From positions 186,001-250,000 of the forward strand of contig OX337234.1 in assembly GCA_946965045.2 (NCBI GenBank): a stretch of 64,000 nucleotides of DNA. The letters are read 5' to 3'. The notes under the pieces were generated by a model. It was not told the origin of the DNA. It made no database searches and worked only from the letters and a program-made list of their open reading frames with translations. Origin of the DNA: Epithemia pelagica. Taxonomy: Eukaryota; Bacillariophyta; Bacillariophyceae; Surirellales; Surirellaceae. The position numbers and the translations under genes are program-made. Below are positions 1 to 10,400 of this stretch, one piece after another. Every line of letters starts with the position of its first letter. The first letter of the stretch is position 1.

Positions 1-1
1 C

Positions 2-1235
2 ATGATCATTGTTGATACCATGGCAATTGTACAAGGTGCTCCTGTTGTCGCCATTGTCGCCGTCACCTTATTCCCTGTGGCGATAATGGTTTTGTGCGGA
101 GGAATTGGTTTCTGTGTTTCTCGAAGAAGCATGATGAGTGGTGATCATCCACACGTCGCACTTACTCGAAATGGTATTCGGATCGATACCAACAGCTCCA
201 ATTTTGGCTATGAAACGGTAAGTCTATACCAACTTTCCTGCATTGTTGTTTATGTTTTTGGTTCCCATTCATGCCTGTGCCATTTGTCAACTTATGTACT
301 TTCTTCGCGTTGGTGTTGCATGATACCATATGGGAGCATAGACAAGATACATGTTAATAAGGATTGTGACGCTGAAGTTATCATTATTTCGAACGACCAT
401 TGGAACCTAGTGCGACATCTAGTGGACTCTTATGGTTTCGTCGCCATGGTACAACGCCAGATGGATTGTTATTTGAGTCAACAAAATGATTGTACCGACA
501 AAGAAGAGGCAAGAACAGAGATCTGTGACACTGCCTCGGTTGGTGAAACTGGTCGTACCACCACCACTTCGACTTGGACTGATTCATATTTTGACGATAA
601 GGTCGAGCCATCCGACATGATTGCTGTCTTCGATTATGATCGGGATAGCATGATACGATCTATGAATCGATTTATTTGCATCATCGCCATATTGTCTCCA
701 TTTGTGTACTTGTCCGTGAATGGGTCGGAGCCGAGCATTGGAGACAATGTTTTTGTTGACATGACTCTAAGCTTTATTCTTCCCATGATTCTGGTTGGAG
801 GATTTCTTTCATATCTCTACGTTTCTTCTCTACGACGTATTATGGGCGGCGATCATCCTCATGTCGCTCTTACACGGAAAGGGATTCGGATAGATTACAC
901 AAGCTCCAATTTTGGCTATCGTACGGTATGTTTACTACATTTGAACTGTACATTGGTTGCTTCCTTCATGTTTACACCTAACCCTGCTTCGTGTTTCCTT
1001 TCCCGTGTCGCTACTGGTGGTCCTGACTACTGGTGGTCCTGACTACTGGTGGTCCTGAAAGATACCATATGAAAGTATAGACAAAGTTTACGTCAATCGA
1101 AATTGTGGCATACGGGAAACTATTGTTCGGAAAGACGACCATATCGTGGATCATGAAGGTTTTGTCGCCATGGTACAAAGCCAAGTGGATTGTCGACGAG
1201 AGACTGTATCGGATGAAGCATCAGAAACAGCATGA
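2..1235 (+). CDS. Multi-pass membrane protein, local family copy 1 (5' end outside window)
   Basis: Exons 2-925 and 1062-1235 are joined by a phase-0 intron (donor GTATGT at 926, acceptor AAAG ending at 1061). The reading frame then runs to TGA at 1233-1235. I do not recognise the function. The protein contains two copies of one module: a hydrophobic stretch, then SGDHPHVALTR-G-IRID, SSNFGY, IPYxSIDK and HGFVAMVQxQxDC, separated by a WTDSYFDDKVEPSDMIAVFDYDR linker that also appears in the copy at 16033. Hydrophobic segments lie near residues 14-37, 224-242 and 255-278. The start is missing because the window opens inside the gene. Bases 218-322 align with a spliced intron in the paralogue but read through here without a stop. 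The family is known to me only from this window. Confidence 0.6.
218..322 (+). other. Former intron with lost acceptor, read through in frame
   Basis: The donor GTAAGT is intact at 218. The acceptor, which is TAAG|ATACC or AAAG|ATACC in the three homologous junctions, is here CATG|ATACC. The segment is 105 nt, a multiple of three, and has no stop, so it adds 35 residues if not spliced. It could still be spliced at a cryptic AG. Confidence 0.5.
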
Positions 1236-1813
1236 GTAAGATATAAAGCGGAAAGGACACCCATGCTCAACAGGATTATGGTTCTGGTCACTGGCTGTAA
1301 GCCGCGAGAACAGCAACGTGCACTTGCCCCAGTCAACAAGCTGTGTACCGAATCTCGCAACATTTGGGAAATGCACAGTTCCATATTTACACTGGTCCAA
1401 CAAGGATTCGACATCTATACACCTCGGGACTATGGGCATGCTTTATCTGTTCTGGAGTCTTCCTTCTCTATGGTATCTTGTTGGTTCCACGTTCTTCGCC
1501 TAGTTTTCCGTTACGAAAACGAAGCACTTGCACAAACTTTTGGATGCGCGTTTGTGCGCTCCCTTTTTGTGTTGCCAGTCAGCCTTCCGACTCCTTCCTT
1601 GCAGTGTCCCAGTTCCATTTATCGTAGGATGATGAAAGCGTACCTTTGGAGAGGAAATAGTACAAGGTAGTTGTGGAAACCCCAGTGGTTGGTGATCCCA
1701 GTGTTCGTCGGAAAGGTTCCAACACACACGACACGATGTTTTGGTCACGTCCTGTGGAACCCCTGTAACTATAAACTGGAGCTACCAGGCCGGAAACCAC
1801 ATGCTCACATATG
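1236..1813. other. Intergenic, duplicated downstream flank
   Basis: No gene is supported. Parts of this stretch (around 1263-1340 and 1450-1500) match the flank downstream of the paralogue at about 17660-18260, so the duplicated unit included the 3' flank. Short overlapping open frames here show no conserved coding sense. Confidence 0.5.
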
Positions 1814-2626
1814 TTAGGCAAAGCTGTTCTCCAAAGTAGTAGTAGTAGTCGATAGTTCCACGAATCCCGGCAATGGTAGTTTGCTCCCATGTTGTTTCCG
1901 AAAGAAGAAGAAGAAGAACACAACTCCGTAACCAGTGAAAACCAGCAAGATGCCCGTGAGCACACCGCTGGCAAACCATTTTGCAGGACTCGTCGTGTCC
2001 TGTGGGGTACTACTATTATTCATTGGAGGAGTCGTTTGTTGCTGCAGTGCGGCTAGTTGTTTCTCCAGTTCCTTGGCTCGCTGTTGCAGCTCGGCTCGTT
2101 GTTGTTCCGCTTGTATTCGTAGTTCTTCCGCTTGTTTTCGAAATTCTTCCGCTTGCTGTTCCAGCTCGGCTTGCTGTTTGTTCAATGCTTCAAGTTGTTT
2201 CGCAAGTTCTGGTGGGATCGTGTCTTGTTGTTCTTCTTGTTCGTTTTGGCTTGTGAATTCACCAGCAGTTCTCGCATCTCTACGAGACTGTTCGCCGCCC
2301 CCAAATCTCCTTGTGGAAGTCGTTGCGATTGACTGGAACGGAGCGACCTTGTCGCGGTCGTAGAATGAGAATGGTTCATTCCTCTGCGTTTGTTCCAACA
2401 AACCTCCCTGCTGTTCCTCCTTCTCCGGCTGCTCCATGCTGCTCCTCAGGACGACGTACCGGTTGGAAGCCTTCCACAACCACACGAACAACGACAACGA
2501 GGGAGGTTCCGAAGAATCAAGCACGGTTCGGGCATTGGTACGAAGAGAGCCACCCACAACAAGGAGAAGAAGAAAGCAGCAAAGAATGACGGTAGTACCT
2601 ATATGAGCCAGAGGATTGTGCCACAT
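1814..2626 (-). CDS. Membrane protein with central coiled coil
   Basis: An uninterrupted 270-codon frame starts at an ATG (complement of 2624-2626). Residues 11-27 form a hydrophobic signal or anchor. Residues about 138-197 are a Glu/Gln/Lys-rich heptad region (repeats of the type QAEELRIQAEQQR), typical of a coiled coil. A second membrane span at 217-242 ends in a run of seven phenylalanines followed by RKQH, which looks like a stop-transfer signal. The C-terminal tail is Ser/Thr rich. This suggests a membrane-anchored structural or tethering protein, but no family is recognised. Confidence 0.5.
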   Translation of the reverse strand: MWHNPLAHIGTTVILCCFLLLLVVGGSLRTNARTVLDSSEPPSLSLFVWLWKASNRYVVLRSSMEQPEKEEQQGGLLEQTQRNEPFSFYDRDKVAPFQSIATTSTRRFGGGEQSRRDARTAGEFTSQNEQEEQQDTIPPELAKQLEALNKQQAELEQQAEEFRKQAEELRIQAEQQRAELQQRAKELEKQLAALQQQTTPPMNNSSTPQDTTSPAKWFASGVLTGILLVFTGYGVVFFFFFFRKQHGSKLPLPGFVELSTTTTTLENSFA

Positions 2627-2832
2627 GGTAAATGATGTCTCCCTTCTTCCTTTTTTGGATCGGCGCTGCTGCTCGAGGCGACTTGCTCATTTTTTCTCTT
2701 GTGTCTCGATCATCCGCGAACTGCCCGCGTCTTGACAGCGACTGCATCATCCCATTCTTCCCCCGAGTCCCGGTGTTATATGCCAAATGATTAATGCGAA
2801 TTTAAACCGATATCATATATCATGTATCATGT

Positions 2833-2937
2833 AGTATGCAGACGAATATCAAGGAACACACCAGATTCTTAGGTCCTTCTCAACGTATGAGAAGGACCTA
2901 AGAATCTGGTGTGTTCCTTGATATTCGTCTGCATACT
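2833..2937. repeat. Perfect 50-bp inverted repeat (foldback, 5-nt loop)
   Basis: Bases 2833-2882 are the exact reverse complement of 2888-2937, with loop acgta. Perfect arms of this length do not persist by chance and suggest a recent foldback element or MITE remnant. No target-site duplication is evident: the bases just outside the arms do not match. Confidence 0.85.
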
Positions 2938-3215
2938 CGTACTAGTCCCGTTGAGGTACCCCCGACATCACATCGATGTCTCTCCGACATCAACGGATGA
3001 CATCCAGACATTCTCACTGTCCTGACATTTGCCGGAAGATTTGAAAATTTGTGTCCCGACCATGAACAACCTTTGATTGCCCACCCGAAGGGTGGGTCAC
3101 TGGCGATCACCGAAACCGCGACCTATGAGACACCGATGTATTTTCAAAACCCCCCCACTTTTTCAGAATTTTTCCACTATAGGTATATTTGTACTAATGT
3201 ATGTGTCAGTGACGC
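2938..3215. other. Spacer with a GC-rich hairpin
   Basis: This is the stretch between the foldback and the 3' end of the next gene. At 3080-3096 it holds a perfect hairpin (cccaccc, loop gaa, gggtggg), 120 bp beyond the stop of the KOW-like gene, where it could mark a transcript end. A 16-bp string at 2944-2959 (agtcccgttgaggtac) recurs at about 18447-18462. Confidence 0.4.
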
Positions 3216-3680
3216 TTATTCTTTTTCCAGTTGGGCGAGACGTTCTTCCAACCGATCCATCCTCACACTCATCTTTTTCAGAGCAGTCGCCAATTCCTCT
3301 ACTACACCACTCGGAAGTTCGCTGTCCTTGGTCTCCTTGGTCTTGTTTGTAGTTTTCGTCGTACGCGTCCATTCCGAGCTCGGCACTCTTTCCGACGGGT
3401 CCCTAACGAACTGATTCCGATAGCCCGCAATCCGACACACTCCATTCCGTTCGGCCCACAACTGATACTGTAGGTCGTTTTTGAGATGTTCAGGAGCGTC
3501 TTGTTCGTCGTAATGCTTGAGGTTCTTAGGTAGGAATGAACCATGCGCGTTCTTCGGGAACGTGACTGTAACTCTTGGCCAGGTCCTCTGTGGGTCTTGT
3601 ACCTTAGTGACATACCCACACAGTCCTTTTCTAATCCCCGTGAGTGGTACGACGAGATCTCCTAATGCGAATTGCACCAT
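3216..3680 (-). CDS. Small protein with KOW/SH3-like N-terminus and C-terminal coiled coil
   Basis: A 154-codon frame starts at an ATG. Residues 1-60 (FALGDLVVPLTG, GLCGYVTKV, WPRVTVTFPKN) have the spacing of a KOW or SH3-like beta barrel of the kind used for nucleic-acid or chromatin contact. That reading rests on pattern only. The middle is polar and rich in Lys and Thr. The last 35 residues (VEELATALKKMSVRMDRLEERLAQLE) form an amphipathic heptad helix. The gene is divergent from the 259-aa gene, 260 bp away, and belongs to the compact cluster with the tyrosine recombinase. Confidence 0.55.
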   Translation of the reverse strand: MVQFALGDLVVPLTGIRKGLCGYVTKVQDPQRTWPRVTVTFPKNAHGSFLPKNLKHYDEQDAPEHLKNDLQYQLWAERNGVCRIAGYRNQFVRDPSERVPSSEWTRTTKTTNKTKETKDSELPSGVVEELATALKKMSVRMDRLEERLAQLEKE

Positions 3681-3940
3681 TGTTTCGTTGCGTTGCGTTT
3701 TGTTTGTTTGTTGTGTGTCCGATTGCCTCTTTTCCTTCTACTCCCTACACCTACTTCCTATTCATACATATAGATACATAGGATACAACAACGCCAGTAG
3801 TGCCGCGCCATGAATTCAAATCAGTGCAAACCGTTTTGAAACATGGCGCGACTTGCCGACTTTTTTGCTTTTGTTATAGTCGTTCTCAGTTTTTTTGTTG
3901 GATTGTTGTGTTGTTGTAGTTGTTATTCCTACTTTAAGCA

Positions 3941-4720
3941 ATGGCCTATCCGCATCACCCCAACCCCGATGGCGATACGGCTGTGTTCCGTGTCGACGTT
4001 TCCGGCACAGGCGAAAACATCGTCCGAATCCGTGCCGCCATGGACATCATCCTGCCGAAGTGTGGTGTTGCACCAAGAGATTTGGTCAAAATCTCCTACC
4101 GCCATACTCCTCTTCTTTCCGGTTTCAAGTATGACAGTACCATTGACTGCAAGGCCCCGGTTTACAATGGGTTGGTCCTACAAGGTGCTGTTTTGCGCTC
4201 GGTAGCACCGCCAGGGTTCTGGCAAGTGGAACTTCCCCCCGAAAAAAGGTTTTTGGATCGTTGTATTACTGTCACACTTTACTATCTAACGTACATTGGC
4301 GGTTTCAAAATTTCGTCGCAGAAGGTGCAGTGTGGCTATTTATTTATTATCGAGAATGGATGGACGGAAGACTGGGATGACGTGGGCGTATCCACGATCT
4401 CCATCACCCAACCAGTCCCTGGTCTGACATCATCGGAACTCCGACAAATTCCTAACGCGACTGCACGCAACCAGATGGAAATGGTTACGGAAGAAGATGG
4501 GTACGACGTAGACTCCGATGGAGAACCTGCCGCTCAGGAGCTCGTACTACGGTACACATGGGCCAACTCTACTCCCGAACGCCGCCCAACCCAGATGCAG
4601 TTGCTGGAACATACCCTTACTAAGCCTCGTCCGCCGGGGTATGTTCCCAAACGTCTTATGATTGTGGAAAGGAAGCCTAAGAACGACGACAATGACAACG
4701 AGAACAATAATGCAGCGTAA
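3941..4720 (+). CDS. Unknown beta-rich 259-aa protein of the recombinase cluster
   Basis: Complete ATG-to-TAA frame. I do not recognise it. Residues about 14-165 alternate short hydrophobic beta-like segments (FRVDVSG, IVRIRAAMDIIL, LVKISYRH, CITVTLYYLTYIGGF, CGYLFIIENGW) with turns. Residues 175-215 are acidic (EEDGYDVDSDGEPA), and the tail is basic then Asn/Asp rich. The stop is only 173 bp from the stop of the convergent recombinase gene. Tight packing of three genes around an integrase suggests a virus-like or transposon-like module. A jelly-roll-type structural protein is one possibility, but nothing seen here proves it. Confidence 0.55.
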   Translation: MAYPHHPNPDGDTAVFRVDVSGTGENIVRIRAAMDIILPKCGVAPRDLVKISYRHTPLLSGFKYDSTIDCKAPVYNGLVLQGAVLRSVAPPGFWQVELPPEKRFLDRCITVTLYYLTYIGGFKISSQKVQCGYLFIIENGWTEDWDDVGVSTISITQPVPGLTSSELRQIPNATARNQMEMVTEEDGYDVDSDGEPAAQELVLRYTWANSTPERRPTQMQLLEHTLTKPRPPGYVPKRLMIVERKPKNDDNDNENNNAA

Positions 4721-4893
4721 CCTATTCTAGAAATGAGTTGAGAGTTCCAAATTTCAATTGTAAACTAGTAGTTAATATAGAAAAAAGACTGGCCCACCAC
4801 CACCCACCCAGCACTGGACCATTCCCCAGTGTCATCACTCACCAGGGCCATGTCCAGAACCAGGCGCCCAGCCTTGGTATTGTTGCGTCTTCT

Positions 4894-5574
4894 TTATCTT
4901 TTGCATATGCATTTGTATGACACTCTGTTAATTTTCTCCATTGAACCAAAGAAAGCCACCCTATCACCATTGTAACACTCGCCAATACACTTTTCCACTC
5001 GTCCCACGCTCGTCCTGATTCTCTTGAGCCACTGGTAATCTCTTGGAACGAACCCCTTATTCTTGCCCTTGTACTTCGACACCACCTCCTTCATCTTCTC
5101 ATAGACATCCTCATTTGAACCATCAAACCCAGTCAGTTCCACACGGTCATCATCCAATGCCACTTGGTGCTCCACAGGTCCAGCTCGTTGCTCTTCTCTT
5201 GTCAAGTTCCTTTGTTTCTTCTTTTGTCGTTGTCTTTCTGCGTCGTCTTCTTCGTCCCTTCCACGTACCTTTTCCGGTGTCACTAAGGCCATTCCATTAT
5301 TTGTTGTTGTCTGCTGCTGTAGCTCCACTGCCTCTGCTGCCTCTGCCGCTTCCAGGTCCAAACTCTTTTTGAAGCACTCGGAAAATAGACGAGATGCTTC
5401 CAACCTTGTTTGGTCGTCTGGAAATCGGTGAAATAGATGGCGAAGTTGTTCGAATGGTGTTTCGTCTCCTTTTTTACCAAGGGAAAGTTGGTAAATTTCC
5501 GACCAATGATAATCGGATTGACAATCTAGCGCGTCCCTTACGTACCAATCAGCCAACTCCGTTATAGATAAGGA
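4894..5574 (-). pseudogene. 3' part of the tyrosine recombinase gene, cut off by the LTR element
   Basis: A 227-codon open frame to the stop at 4894-4896. It has no credible ATG of its own; the first codons read TSLSITELADWYV. When the 8.4-kb element and one TSD are removed, this frame is continuous with the frame ending at 13964. It therefore encodes the C-terminal 226 residues of the recombinase: an acidic and basic low-complexity middle (ERQRQKKKQRN) and a C-terminal block (YKGKNKGFVPRDYQWLKR) that may contact DNA. As it stands it is separated from its promoter and catalytic domain. Confidence 0.8.
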
Positions 5575-5579
5575 GGTCC
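5575..5579. repeat. Left target-site duplication ggtcc
   Basis: The five bases before the first LTR equal the five bases after the second LTR (13964-13968). A 5-bp TSD is normal for Ty1/copia. Confidence 0.9.
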
Positions 5580-6362
5580 TGTTAGAATTCTCACCGTCTA
5601 TGGTGGTTAGATTCTACATCTCATCGATTCCCCATGTCACATAGCCTCGTGCTATTGCATCATGCCCTCTAGCTTCGAGCTATGTTTCCTAGCTTCGCGC
5701 TATATCGACCTATATTTCTTCGCAAATCATGAAAAGTGAGAATAGATTGACGAACTCACTCTCAAGACTAAACTGGGTCGTGCGGTATTACAACGGACAT
5801 AAATTTGGCCGTTGCTCGGACATTATACTAACGCCCTAAGCGTACGCGCCCGAAATCATCGAGCGCGCCCAAGCGACATCCGAGCGCTATCGGCATCTAT
5901 CCGATCCAACGGTCTAAGTATCCCAAGCACGACACACGATCACGCGAGACCATATTTCCATTCCCACAATCTCCAAATTGTCAACAAGCTGCGCGCCATG
6001 AAAACAACTATGCCAACCCAAAGCAAGAGCTGTTGACCCTGTATATGTTATCCGCCCACATATACATGTCATATACATCACATGAATCAACTCCAACTAT
6101 TCCAAACCTGTTGCCGCCAAGAACCTATGACACATGACCCTTGGCAGGACCGAACATTTCACGTAGACCTATCGTAGTAATCAACACACAATCTAACAAT
6201 ATCACCATTTATCACATCCTCTTTTGTGTCCCGACTATCCTTCTGATAGACTTCGACTTGCTTGCTTCTCTGACCCTGAGAAGCTTGTATCGGTTGGTGA
6301 CCTACCTGATTGTCTGCTCTACCGAGCATCAATGTCCCTACGATTCAGAAAGAATTGTAACA
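5580..6362 (+). repeat. 5' LTR
   Basis: Runs from TGTTAGAATTC to GAATTGTAACA and matches 13181-13963 at a constant offset of 7601. As the 5' LTR it should carry the element promoter. Short hairpin-like repeats (ctagcttcgagctat, ctagcttcgcgctat) lie in its first 130 bp. Confidence 0.97.
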
Positions 6363-6398
6363 GATTAACAGTCTCAAAGCTTATTTCCTTGTGGTTTC

Positions 6399-7178
6399 AT
6401 GGATACTAACGAGATTATCACTCCTGTACGACAGATCTATCGAGCCAACCTGCATCCCGGGCAGCCCGATACCCTGGTACAGCAGGAACTGGTGCCGACG
6501 CCGAAGGCAGCCAACACATCGGTCAACATCTCCGTCGACAGTTCCAACAGCAACCCATTCGAGACTCCAACCCAGCCTCACGCTCCAATCCCTGCGCCGT
6601 TGCTTCGGCCCCCGAGTCCGCCTCGTCGGCTCGTCCCTTCTCGATCCCGTCGTACCACCCGGTTGATTGCTGATCATATCAAGTACTTCCGCCAACCAAC
6701 TTGTTCGACCTTCGATCCCGAGATCATCCGTGGGGAGACCCAGATCGAACGCCAGTTCCAATCGGTGACCCACATCGTCGACCAAGAAGACATTGACCGT
6801 CTGAACGACCAACTTCATCGTTCTCCGAGGCGTCGCCTCATCTTTGCCGCCCTCTCGGGCAACCCCATCCGTACTGTCCACCTCCGCTTCCTAACCTTCG
6901 AGCGCCCAACTGGATACTACAATACCATCCACGTCGTGAACGCGACGACTTGCCCTCTGCCTCCTAACGTTGTACGCCTAGATAACTACGTTGCCTACAT
7001 CCACGAGGTCCATACCATCGAGGACCATCGTGCAACTATCTACCCTTTGCGTGCCGAGGTCGAGAACCACCTGGCTGAAGGTGATTCCCCTTCTTCTGTT
7101 GCTTGTGCTGCCCCATCTGAGCCTGGAAGCGACTCTGATCATTCGGAAGAGGGTGAGGATTCGGAGACCGAAGCTTAA
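6399..7178 (+). CDS. Extra 5' ORF of the retrotransposon (259 aa, unknown)
   Basis: A complete ATG-to-TAA frame begins 37 bp after the 5' LTR and ends 320 bp before gag-pol. The N-terminal third is Pro/Ser rich with basic patches (RLVPSRSRRTTRL). The middle (residues about 95-210) has predicted ordered segments such as TVHLRFLTFERPTGYY. The C-terminus is strongly acidic (SDSDHSEEGEDSETEA). It is not gag, because a gag-like region opens the downstream frame. Copia elements normally have a single frame, so this is an accessory gene. Its role is unknown; RNA or host-factor binding is a guess. Confidence 0.7.
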   Translation: MDTNEIITPVRQIYRANLHPGQPDTLVQQELVPTPKAANTSVNISVDSSNSNPFETPTQPHAPIPAPLLRPPSPPRRLVPSRSRRTTRLIADHIKYFRQPTCSTFDPEIIRGETQIERQFQSVTHIVDQEDIDRLNDQLHRSPRRRLIFAALSGNPIRTVHLRFLTFERPTGYYNTIHVVNATTCPLPPNVVRLDNYVAYIHEVHTIEDHRATIYPLRAEVENHLAEGDSPSSVACAAPSEPGSDSDHSEEGEDSETEA

Positions 7179-7498
7179 TTACTCATAGTTAACTCCCGTC
7201 CTCTCAAAACCTTTCCAAGACTTAAACTCAACGCACATCCGGGTACCCTTGGTCGCACAACACGCCACACATTCCCGTCAAATCGCGAAAATTCGGCGAA
7301 AATTTGTTGAAACTCGGCGAAAATTTGTCGAAATCAACGGAAATTTCCAGGAGTCGCACATCACAACACACATCCGGGTATCACATACGTGGTACATACG
7401 TGGCACACGTGGTACATCCGGGTTCACATCACATCACACATTAAATAAACCACATCACACCGCACATTAAATAAACATCGAACCAACCAAATAACACC
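7179..7498 (+). promoter_or_regulatory. Spacer before gag-pol with short direct repeats
   Basis: A 320-bp non-coding stretch. It holds three tandem variants of gcgaaaatttgt(t/c)gaaa around 7285-7345 and repeated acatacgtgg and cattaaataaac strings up to the gag-pol ATG. It may contain the packaging signal or translation signals for the second frame. No function is demonstrated. Confidence 0.35.
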
Positions 7499-10400
7499 AT
7501 GGATCCTCAATCACCCAAGACACCTACGACTCCTAAGGGAGAAGATAACCAAGACAATGTCTCGGACACAGACCTATTCGACCACATCATATTTACTGTC
7601 TGCCAATTCTTCACCAAAGAAAGGGCCGACTACTTAATGAAGTGGATGAAATACCATGGTTTTGAGAACATTACCCATGTTATCTCGTATATGCAAACTA
7701 ATACCGAGGAATCCATGAAGGAACTGACACAATACAAGGTCAACAAACAGACACATGATCTACAAGGCCCCACAAGACAGCAGATCAAGCTCTTGGCTTA
7801 TTGGGCCACATACAAGACCAATGAAATTCAAGACGAGCTATCCAATAGCGACTGGATGAACCTAACGAGGAAAGAGTTCAACACTTGGAGGATCAACACA
7901 GATTTCTCTAAGGGACCACCTAGTCAAGTCCCAGTCTCGCCAATGAAGTCACCGTCATCTGTGAAATCTGTCAGCACAGTTACTGCCGCATCCCAATCTC
8001 AACAAGACCTTACAGCATTCAGAAAGGGAACTAAGCGCGACGCAACTGCATACGAGGTATTCAAGGATGAACGATACTACGATTCATTCTGGCGTGTATT
8101 CAAGACTACAGCTAAGGCTCAAGGCCTATCCAACGTTCTGAATTTCAAATACACACCACCCCATGATGATGAGTATGCCGAAGAACTTTTTCAAGAGCAA
8201 CAAGTATTTCTTTACTCCGTTCTTGTCCGTATCATTCAGACTGACCAAGGTCGAGCCTATGTACGTGAACATGAACATGATGAAGATGCGCGTGCTGTAT
8301 TGCAGAAGTTACACTCTTTGCATACCGAATCCGACCTAGCAAAGCGAGAAGTCCTCCGCTTAACCAACTACATTTCCAATCTACGTCTTGACGACACATG
8401 GCGCGGAACAACACGTCAATTTCTTCTACACTTTCAAGAGCAGCTACGTTTGCTAGACAATTTAGTGACATTGTCTGATCGCATCCCTGATCATACCAGG
8501 ATGACCTTCCTCATGCAAGCTGTAGAAAAGGTACCTGATCTCCGCCGAGTCAAGATCTTGGATAATGTGGTGAACACCAAATCCGGTGCAAAATCCCTTT
8601 GCTATCAATCATACTTCCGTCTCCTTCTAGACGCAGCTTATGACCATGATCAAGCAACCCAGTCATCTGTTCATAGTCGCCGTCGACATGTCAAACAACA
8701 TGAATCACTATATGGCCAAGATACAGATGCTGACATAACCTCACAAGATGATATGGAGTATCATGTCCACAACACCAAAGCGACATCTGAATCTCCATCC
8801 TCTTCGTCCAAGGTTAGTCTACCGCGTGACCTATGGTTCAAACTTTCTGAAGAAGATCGCAAGTTGATCATTGAGTATAACAAGATGATTCAAGCACCTT
8901 CATCAACAACACCGAGGACAGTGCAAACACATGCCCTCGACATTGATCCGGAACCTGATCCTGACCCCAACCAAGTTGCATCTGATGACGACTCACCTGG
9001 CGTAGTCCCTGAGCATTCAGATGATTCAGATCCGGTTACACAATTTATCAACCAAGCCATGACGACTGATATCAATCACCCGGCAACTGACCTGACTAGT
9101 GTTCTTTCTAACGCCAAGTCCAAGACAAGCAAGAAGGTTACTTTCAAAGCCAACATGCATAAACAAGCAGGACATGTCCCACGCTATCTGTTTTCCAGGA
9201 AATCTACTTTACCAGGGAATCAATTGATTGACCGTGGTGCTAATGGAGGACTTGCTGGTTCTGACATGCGCATCCTTTCTAAGACTGGCCGTCATATCAC
9301 TATTGTGGGTATTGATAACCATGAACTTACTGGGCTTCCTGTCGTCACATGTGCCGCAAAGTTTGAGACCAATGATGGACCTATTGTCGGCATCTTCAAT
9401 GAATATGCTTATTATGGGAAGGGCTTATCTATCCATGCTCCTGGTCAATTCGAGCATTTCGGACTTGCTGTTGATGAACGATCTGTTAAAGTTGATGGTA
9501 AACAACGCATCACTACACTTGATGGTCGTGCCATACCCCTTCACATCAAGGATGGGTTAGCCTACATCCACTCCTTGGGTATCCCCAGCGACGATGACAT
9601 GGATACCTTACCTCAGATCATCTTCACGTCACCCGACACATGGGATCCTGGTGTTCTGGACCATTCGTATTCTCCCACACCCTCTGACAATGATCCTGAT
9701 TGGAAACACGTCAAGACTGATGGTAGTATGTCGAACCATCCATATGACAACTATGGGGAGTACACTGATCGTGTTGTTTGTAACCTCAATCTCCTCTTGG
9801 ATCTCCCATATGATCATGGACCTGACGACGCACCCTTCTTTTCTATCTATGCTGACGCAGAAGGTAATGATCCTACACTTCATGCCTCTGTCCACCGTCG
9901 TTACCAGGAAGCGTATGACTGGAAGAAGTTCCGTCCATTCTTTGGTTGGCAATCTGAAGATGTTATTGCCGATACGTTCAAGCACACTACACGTAATGGT
10001 AGCATTACTTTTGACCACGACACCCTCAAGAAACATTTCAAGGCTCGCAATCCGGTCCTTAATATACCTCGACGTCATGAACCCGTTGCTACTGACTCGG
10101 TTTTCTCCGACACCCCTGCTGTTGACCATGGCGGTAAAGTCGCACAAATCTTTGTTGGTCGAGATACTCTGGTTACTGATATCTATGGGATCAAGTCGAC
10201 CAAACAGTTTGTCAATACTCTCCAGGATAACATCCGGTTTCGTGGTGCCATGGAGACCCTTATCAGTGATGGTGGTTCATCTCTCATCTCTCAAAAGGTC
10301 AAAGACATTCTTCGCACTTTGCTTATTGGGGAGTATCGATCTGAACCTTATCATCAACACCAGAATAAGGCTGAAAACCGTTATCAGACCGTTAAACGTA

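Noticed and set aside
384-611. Open frame opposite the first membrane-protein gene
   Set aside because: It is antisense to a frame with paralogue support and has no conserved counterpart.
1935-2363. Cys/Ser-rich plus-strand frame
   Set aside because: It is the complement of the coiled-coil Gln/Glu repeats; its CCSS composition is an artefact.
3216-4720. Assignment of the two small genes to a named diatom ssDNA virus family
   Set aside because: No replication-initiator protein is present and no motif ties them to such viruses; position and compactness alone are not enough.
5812-6368. Short frames in the 5' LTR and their twins at 13413-14035
   Set aside because: They recur only because the LTR is duplicated; none has coding character.
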